Below, piece by piece: positions 57,201-64,000 of a stretch of 64,000 nucleotides of DNA. Within the stretch, counting starts at the first letter, position 1. Each line of letters starts with the position of its first letter. The stretch comes from Conoideocrella luteorostrata. Its lineage: Eukaryota; Ascomycota; Sordariomycetes; Hypocreales; Clavicipitaceae. The position numbers and the translations under genes were made by a program. The notes under the pieces are model-generated. The model was given only the letters and a program-made list of their open reading frames with translations. It did no database searches and was not told the DNA's origin. The DNA lies in assembly GCA_032433595.1 (NCBI GenBank), contig JASWJB010000252.1, positions 1 to 64,000 of the forward strand, read 5' to 3'.

Positions 57201-58325
57201 TGTTGCGACACTGCGTGGAGCACGGTACAGAGCAATCGTGAGCCTGCGCGATGACGTGCTGCTGGCCGGCACTATTCACAAGCCAGCTGACAGCCCTTCC
57301 ATATTTTGTCCATGATTTTGTCTATGGACGGACTAATAATAGATGCGGATAGGTGAGCTGAGGGTTATCTCATTTTCCATGCTAGCCACAGCAATAACCC
57401 ACAAAATTAAAGATGCAAATCCAGATATCGCTATTGTCGTGTCGTATTGGTGCTGGGGCACTGCTTGCATCCGCATTGCATGGGTGCATCCAAATGGGGC
57501 TACACGCTAGCTATTGTACAGACAACAGGCAACAAACATGAGGCGCTGAGACTATGTCGAGCGTTTGTGCAGATCTAGGTTCCAAAAGAAATTCATAGCC
57601 ATCGCCGACCATATTTGCATTACATTTTGTCCATTGAATCGACAAGACGATGAAGCAAGACAGACCATGGTGAATGAGCTCTTCCTACGGAGTACAAACG
57701 AAAGGCTGCAACAAGGACAGCCAATGACGTGCTTTTGGCGGCGAGTTTGCTCCGCATCCCTCCCCCACAGCACCCCTCACACAAAGCTGCATCCAGCGGA
57801 ATGCGCACGTAGCTTGTCTTGTGGCGCTGCCATCGTCTTCTTAGGGCACTTTTTGGCATCGTGAGGCCAATCATGCGAACGTGGCACCATGGCGCCATCG
57901 CAGCACGCCTTTAGAGCTCGCTAATGGGCGTTTTTGATATGGAATCAAGCAATCCCATTGCATCGGTGAGTTGGCCGGTACATTAATGTACTGCCACGTG
58001 CTATCGTTTTTGTTGCTGTGCGGCCGTACTCCAGTGTCATCACGGTGTACATAAATGGCCGGCTGCAGCCGTTACACCGAACCATGTCTGTACGGAGTAT
58101 TGCAGATCGTCGTTGGAGAGTAATCGAGTGATGTTTCTTGGATCAGCCGGTTCTTTTCAGCTCTTGTTTTAACCCCTGTCTGGTGCACATTTTCTTCCTT
58201 TCAACCCTCAGAAAGCTCCTGCTCTGTGCATCTGTCCCTGAAATTGTGGAAGGAGCAACCTGCCTACCCATTACCCGAAGCTCGACCTAGCTACCAGCCT
58301 GCGGAGTAGGTAGTCTAGGTTCACG
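54268..58325. other. Long divergent intergenic region
   Basis: Four kilobases hold no recognisable gene. Features seen are a CAG microsatellite at 56552-56567 and motif copies at 56233, 57686 and 58090. Overlapping open frames near 55099-55599 on both strands are compositional (GC-rich) shadows. The right end is the transporter promoter, the left end the promoter of the unknown membrane protein. Confidence 0.55.
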
Positions 58326-60151
58326 ATGGGCTACGGCGCCACTGATTCAGTTGACCGGTCGCATCAGCCCGACGAATACACCAGCAGCATTGATCTCAGC
58401 GACGATGACATTGGCATTATCCCTAAGGGGGCATTGGACCCTGTCTATGAAGCGAAAGCTCGTCTTTTGAATCGCGCTGTAAGTAATGTCCTCTTGCAGT
58501 TTCTCTCTCTCTCTCTCTCTCTCCCAAGACTGTTTTGGTGTTGACTTCACGCTACCGTCATTTGCCACAATGTGCCCCTCACTTTGGTATCACCATGCCC
58601 TGGTTTTGAATAGGCGCTGATATTCGGCGCTTCTGCTGCACAAGTGAGTTATGCTAATTTTTGACTCTTTACTGAAAATAGATCCGAGACATTGGGATGG
58701 GATGGTACCAATGGCAGCTTTTTATAGTTGTTGGATTTGGCTGGGCTAGCGATAACCTGTGGCCTATCGTCACTTCACTTATCCTGAAGCCCGTTACAAG
58801 CGAATTTGGCGTGACGCGGCCGCCGCTTTTCACTTTGGCGCAAAATATTGGCTTGCTGGCTGGAGCTGTCTTTTGGGGATTTGGATGTGACATCTTTGGT
58901 CGCAAATGGGGCTTCAACTTGACTCTTGGCCTAACGGCTGTTTGGGGAATGATTGCTGCCAGTTCTCCTAATTTTGCTGCTGCTGGAATCTTCGCTGCCT
59001 TCTGGTCGTTTGGTGTGGGTGGTAACCTCCCCGTGGACTCTGCCATCTTCCTCGAGTTTTTGCCCCAGTCACACCAATACCTTCTCACTATCCTTTCGAT
59101 GGATTGGGCCTTGGCTCAAGTCGTTGCCAATCTTGTTGCCTGGCCGCTGCTCGGAAATTTGACTTGCGGTATCAAAGAAAATCCCTGCCCAAGGAGTCAC
59201 AACATGGGTTGGCGCTACTTTGTCATCGCAATGGGTGGCATGACGTTGCTCATGTTCCTAGCGCGTTTCGTGCTCTTCAGCATCTACGAGTCACCAAAAT
59301 ATCTGATTGGCAAGGGCCGCGACGAAGAGGCTATCAAGGTTATCCATGAGGTTGCCAGGCGTAACGGCAAAACCTCCAACTTGACCATTGAGGACTTACG
59401 AGCGTGTGAACCAGATGGGTATGTTGCTCAGACGGACGCGGCCGCTGCCGTGAAGAGACACCTTGAGAAGTTGAACCCGAAAAAAGTCAAGATTTTATTC
59501 TCGACGTCTCGAATGGCGCTCAGCACTGGCGTTATGATGACCATCTGGGCACTGATTGGACTCGGCTATCCGCTCTACAATGCATTCTTACCGTACATTC
59601 AGGACAGCAAAGGTGCCCAATTTGCAGATGGAAGCACGTATATTACATACCGAAATAGTCTCATCATCTCCGTGCTTGGTGTCCCAGGGGCGTTTCTTGG
59701 AGGACTACTAGTTGAGATGCCCAAAATAGGACGGAAAGGCACGCTTGCAATCTTCACCATCCTGACTGGAGTGTTTTTGTACTGTTCGACCACAGCCCTC
59801 AACAGCACAGCTCTCTTGGGATGGAACTGCGCCTTTAATTTCTCCAGCAACGTGATGTATGCGGTGTTATACGGATACACACCCGAGATTTTCCCTACGC
59901 CTCAACGAGGAACTGGTAATGCTCTTACCGCAACCTGCAATCGAATCTTTGGCATCATGGCTGTAAGTGGCGGCTTGAGCACTGTTTCCCTATGTGTACA
60001 CTTGACTAACGATCTACGATAGCCGATTGTCGCCATGTTTGCTGACCTACAAACTTCTGCTCCTGTCTATACGAGTGGTGCTCTTTTTATTGTCGCAGGG
60101 CTTTTGGCCCTGATTCTACCGTTTGAGTCAAGAGGAAAAGCCGCATTGTGA
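58326..60151 (+). CDS. Major facilitator superfamily transporter (sugar/SV2-like)
   Basis: The three-exon model is 58326-58478, 58682-59962 and 60023-60151 (520 aa), all junctions phase 0; introns are 203 and 60 bp. A hydrophilic acidic N-terminus of about 55 residues precedes about 12 hydrophobic segments. The first helix region reads MGWYQWQLFIVVGFGWASDN, typical of fungal MFS proteins related to sugar and synaptic-vesicle-like transporters. The loop 2-3 motif is WGFGCDIFGRKWGF (G-x3-D-x2-G-R-K-x-G type). A charged central loop separates the two halves. A motif YGYTPEIFPTPQRGTGNA before helix 11 matches the PExFPTxxRGxG pattern of sugar-porter relatives. Substrate is not predictable. The first intron carries a (TC)n tract and a possible 30-nt alternative exon at 58614-58643. 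Confidence 0.9.
58502..58523. repeat. (TC)n microsatellite in transporter intron 1
   Basis: About ten TC units lie within the 203-bp first intron of the MFS gene. It may act as a polypyrimidine tract. Confidence 0.85.
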
Positions 60152-61460
60152 TTAGCTACTGTTTGCATGAAGGGACCATACATACGGTGTATGCCGACAT
60201 TTGTAATGTCTATTTTGTTTCTTTTCTTTTTTTTTCCTTCTCCATTTTGCATTTGCGCCATCCATTTCGTGCCAGGAATTGGAGGACAAGGAACCTAAAG
60301 TTGAGACATTCGGGACTGTTGGGTTGGTCTTTAGATTTGAATCAAGGGGAGGGCAGCCAGACTTGTAAATTTTCTGTTGCTCGCTGGCAATTCTTCTAGC
60401 GCGCGCCATGGACTACCGGCAGATGTGCAAATTTCGGGAATGCTTTGTATGACCCATGATGAATGAGTAATGAGTGATGATCCGCGTCTGGCGATGACAG
60501 AACTGAACAATACAGCTAAAAATCAAGCTAACCAATGATTTCCTTAGTTGGACGAGTCAAATTGCTCACCGTGTTCGGCGTCATAGCTGCCGTGCTACAC
60601 GCGGCTTGATAAACCAAGGAAGCAAAGCAAACGAAGGACCCCATTACGCGAGACTCGCGAAACCACGATGCATTCACCCAACAGGGTATCCGGCCTATTC
60701 CCTCCTGCGCAATTGTAGTTGTTGATTTGTGACTTTTCTTCACGCTCACATCGTCACCTGGGGCTGGAAATAATACATTTATGAAATGTATCCCGAACAA
60801 GAGGAGTCTTGCGAGGACGAAGATTTAAACGCCATAGCTAACATAGACACACACGGACCCATCATTATATCATGTCGAATTCATTGAAGAGCGATCTTAC
60901 GTGATTAGGTTACTTGTTGGATATTGCTGTCGGGGGGCCTAGCTGCCAGTTTCGGAAAATTAGTTTCAATATCGTGAATGGTTTACCTGGCACAATGGAT
61001 CGACACTCTCCACGGGCCTCAGAGATGCCTCTCCATTTCTCACGTAGAGGAAGCGCCGTAGTTATCGACATGGGAACCGCAAAGTCAAATATTTGCAGCC
61101 GCCAGGTTGTAGTAATCGATGTCGATTATGTAGTTAGGATCATAATTCGCTATTCGTGGCTAGATTAGCGGCGGAAACTGCTGGTAATGGGTGGCAAGCT
61201 GGGCAACAAGTAGTCAATGAACGTCTACCGTTGATTGGGTTAGGTTTAGCTAGGCTTGGCGGGGCAGTCAGTGGCATGGAACCCCGCGCTCGTCATGCCA
61301 TCAGAGTCCGGGGTAGCTAATGGCAAATTGCTGCCGTGGCATTGGACAACTGGGCGGCATCCCATGTTAACACGCAAAGGTTGATATAACCATCAGCTTA
61401 TTGACCACTGATTTCGCTAATTAATCGCACGGGCGTCGACTGAGCTTGTTTCGCAGCGAC
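60152..61460. other. Intergenic region, no gene recognised
   Basis: This holds the 3' flank of the transporter gene and the distal promoter of the phosphoesterase. Open frames are under 90 aa and show no domain. Confidence 0.55.
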
Positions 61461-61610
61461 AGCAAGCTTGCTCATTGAATGCATGCATCACGTGAGATGA
61501 CCACGACTGTCACACGAGCACACGAGCTTGCTCGCTGCACCACGGATTTCATCACCGCTTGTTTGTACACTGTGAAACGAGCATTTGCTCGCTAACTCGC
61601 GTCACACGTT
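61461..61610 (+). promoter_or_regulatory. Promoter region with repeated GAGC/GCTC inverted repeats and CACGTG/CACGTT boxes
   Basis: Three short dyads occur within 131 bp: AGCAAGCTTGCT (61461-61472), CGAGCTTGCTCG (61523-61534) and CGAGCATTTGCTCG (61578-61591). CACGTG is at 61489-61494 and CACGTT at 61605-61610. All lie 113-262 bp upstream of the phosphoesterase start. CACGTG/T is the known recognition core of the fungal phosphate regulators Pho4 and NUC-1; a role here is inferred. Confidence 0.45.
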
Positions 61611-61722
61611 CTTTTGTGCGGAGTGGTTTATGGAGAGACTCAACTCTTGTTACGGGACACCACTGCGCTAGATTTTCTCCTCCCAGTTCATAATTCACAC
61701 AATTCAGAACAAGAACCGCGGC

Positions 61723-63936
61723 ATGGCCCCCAGCAAGACTGTGCCTAGAGCTGCGCCGCAGGTGACATACTCATCTGGCCGGGAGAGCCGGGAGTTGCAA
61801 CCAGTCCCGGAATTACGACTATTACACTACAACGATGTTTATCACGTCGATGCGGCCAGCGCAGAGCCCGTAGGAGGTTTGTCACGCTTCATAACGCTGT
61901 GCAAGGAATACCAGGAAGGGAAGCAGTATGAAGGCCAGCCGAAGATATTGACTTTGTTTTCTGGCGATGCCTTCAATCCAAGCTTGGAAAGTAGTGTGAC
62001 CAAGGGTAAATACTTGGACAAAACCAAAAAAAAAAAAGCACTTCAATTGCTTGAGACGAATTTATGGAGAGATGCTAATGTTTGCAAGGACGCCATATGG
62101 TTCCTGTTCTCAACGCCATTAACACCGACTGTGCTTGTGTCGGGGTGAGTTTCACCATCTTCAAAGCCGCCAATTGAGGTGCTACATAAACTAATATGGC
62201 GTTCGTGATGATGTAAGAATCACGACTTTGACTTTGGCGTCCAGCAATTCCGCCACCTGACCGAGAAATGCAACTTCCCTTGGCTCATCGCCAACGTCCT
62301 CGACCCGGCACTGGGCGAGAACGTGCCCCTTGGCAACGCCAAAAGAACCCACATGCTGACTACATCCAACGGCATCAAAGTCGGCCTCATTGGACTTGGC
62401 GAGAGAGAGTGGTTGGCCACTATTAACAGCCTGCCCCCAGATCTCATCTACAAGTCCGCGTCGGCGACCGCGAAGGAGCTGGTCCCCCAATTACGTGCGC
62501 AAGGTGCCGAAATCGTCATTTGTCTTAGCCACATGCGGGAACCAAACGACAACAAGCTTGCTGAGCAGACGGATGGCAACATCGATATTATTCTGGGAGG
62601 ACATGACCACTACTATAGTCATAGTCTGATCAAAGGAACCCACGTGCTGAGGTCGGGCACTGATTTCAAGCAGCTGAGTTACATTGAGGCAAGGAGGAAA
62701 AGAGACAATTCCAAGCGTTGGGATTTTGACATCTGGCGGAGAGATGTCACATCTGAAGTCGCTGAAGATGTACAGACGGCAAAGCTTGTGAACGAGCTGA
62801 CGTCGAAGCTGCAGAAGTCGCTGTCGAGACCTATTGGGTGGACAGCCATGCCGCTCGATGCGCGGTTCAGCGTGGTTCGAACCAAGGAATCCAACTTGGG
62901 GAATTTCGTATGCGATGTTATGCGACGGCATCATCATGCGGACTGCACCATCATGGCTTCAGGGACTATTCGCGGCGACCAAGTCTACCCGCCTGGCGTA
63001 GTGCGCATCAAGGACATCACGACGTGTTTCCCATTCGAGGACCCTGTGGTGTGCTTGCGTGTGAAGGGCCAAGCTATCTGGGATGCACTGGAGAATAGCG
63101 TATCTACGTACCCTGCACAGGAAGGACGATTCCCACAGGTATCGAACATCGTGTTCGAGTTTGATCCAAGCAGGGAGAGTGGGAAGAGGCTCAACTATCT
63201 ACAAATAGGGGGTAAGACATACGACCCTGATGCGGAGTACGTCCTAGTTACAAGAGGATACATGGGAAGGGGAAAAGGTAAAGTTCCCCCACTGCCACGA
63301 CAGTTCTTGAGAACTGATGGGACACTTGTCTGCTAACCCTTCACGACAGACGGCTACACATCCCTCCTCGTCCAATCCGAAGGCGGCACGGCATACGAAA
63401 TCGTTGATGAAGAGAATGGCATTCTCATATCGGCCATGCTTCGGCAATACTTCATGGCCCTCCGAACGATAGGACAATGGAAGCGCATCTCAGACCATTG
63501 GGTTGGTGTCGCCGAGCAGGCTAACGTCCCGCTCTCACCCTCACACAGCCGCGACTCCGAGAAGATGCTCGGCCTTCATAAACCGCCCAAGACGGACGAC
63601 GAAGCCGCAGGCGCTACGTGGAAGGGGTTCCTGCGACGCAGAGTTGGTCTGCATAAAGAGCCGCTGAACGAGGATGATGATGACCACTTCGACCCGCACC
63701 ACAGTGGGGATAAGGAGAGTAGCGAGGGCGGGGAGGAACCGGATGAGGACATGGATATGGATTTGGAGGTTTTGTTATTGCGCAAGTTTTGGGCAAGATG
63801 GGCCAAGAAGGCGGGTGTGAAGTCGACGGTTTGTGAGCCGTTGAAGGACGGCGACTGTGCGGTAGATTGGACGAGGGTGATTGCGCCGGTGTTGGAGGGA
63901 CGAATTAGGATGGTAGGGTCGTCAAATCAGGCATAG
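61723..63936 (+). CDS. 5'-nucleotidase / UshA-type metallophosphoesterase
   Basis: The four-exon model is 61723-62005, 62089-62144, 62218-63277 and 63350-63936 (661 aa); introns are 83, 73 and 72 bp. The second exon is only 56 nt. The metallophosphoesterase motifs are in order: LHYNDVYHV near residues 34-42, SGDAF near 80, GNHDFDFG with N114-H115-D116 (formed across the second intron), CLSHM, and GGHDH with H242 and H244. A 5'-nucleotidase C-terminal domain follows (SNLGNFVCDVMR, ASGTIRGDQVYPPG, CFPFEDPVVCLRVKGQAIW). The C-terminal about 150 residues are acidic and probably disordered. No signal peptide is visible, so the protein may be cytosolic, unlike bacterial UshA. Substrate is unproven; nucleotides or other phosphoesters are possible. 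The window ends 64 bp after the stop. Confidence 0.92.
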
Positions 63937-64000
63937 GGATAGATACTTTTTGGACAAGACTTGATAAACGAGCTGATAAAAGTGCGGAAACTGTGAAACT

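Overview
The window looks like nuclear DNA of a filamentous ascomycete (Pezizomycotina), most likely a sordariomycete and perhaps Hypocreales. The evidence is genes broken by short introns of about 57-235 bp with GTAAGT-type donors and CTAAC-type branch points, and eukaryotic housekeeping and checkpoint genes mixed with fungal families (DUF3405, LaeA-like methyltransferase, GPI-anchored wall protein, VldE/ARB-07466-like secreted protein). The order-level placement is a guess. No rRNA, tRNA, CRISPR array, intact transposon or secondary-metabolite synthase was recognised.

Sixteen protein genes and one decayed gene fragment are supported. From left to right: mitochondrial methionyl-tRNA formyltransferase (-), an unknown nuclear-type protein (-), a DUF3405 Golgi-type membrane protein (-) and a paxillin-like LIM protein (-). 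Next come inositol-3-phosphate synthase INO1 (+), the replication-checkpoint mediator MRC1 (+), a LaeA-like methyltransferase (-), CDP-diacylglycerol synthase CDS1 (-) and an ATRIP/Rad26-type checkpoint protein (+). Then follow a secreted LAS-motif protein (-), an epimerase fragment (-), a GPI-anchored protein (-), UDP-glucose 6-dehydrogenase (-), a GT4 glycosyltransferase resembling SQD2-type lipid glycosyltransferases (+), an unknown membrane protein (-), an MFS transporter (+) and a 5'-nucleotidase-type phosphoesterase (+). Exon models were rebuilt by hand from splice sites and reading-frame continuity.

Gene density is low: several gaps are 3-5 kb long. These gaps carry the most striking unexplained structure. 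A short word, TACTCCGTAC or its complement GTACGGAGTA, recurs at least 22 times as an exact decamer, always outside the coding exons. It is often arranged as perfect 16-bp palindromes or as tandem 7-bp units, and once it looks like a clean 7-bp insertion inside one unit of an unrelated tandem repeat.

Functional links, all inferred: INO1 and CDS1 supply the two precursors of phosphatidylinositol. MRC1 and ATRIP act in the same S-phase checkpoint. The neighbouring UDP-glucose dehydrogenase and SQD2-like glycosyltransferase could together make a glucuronosyl lipid. The other genes look like unlinked housekeeping functions.
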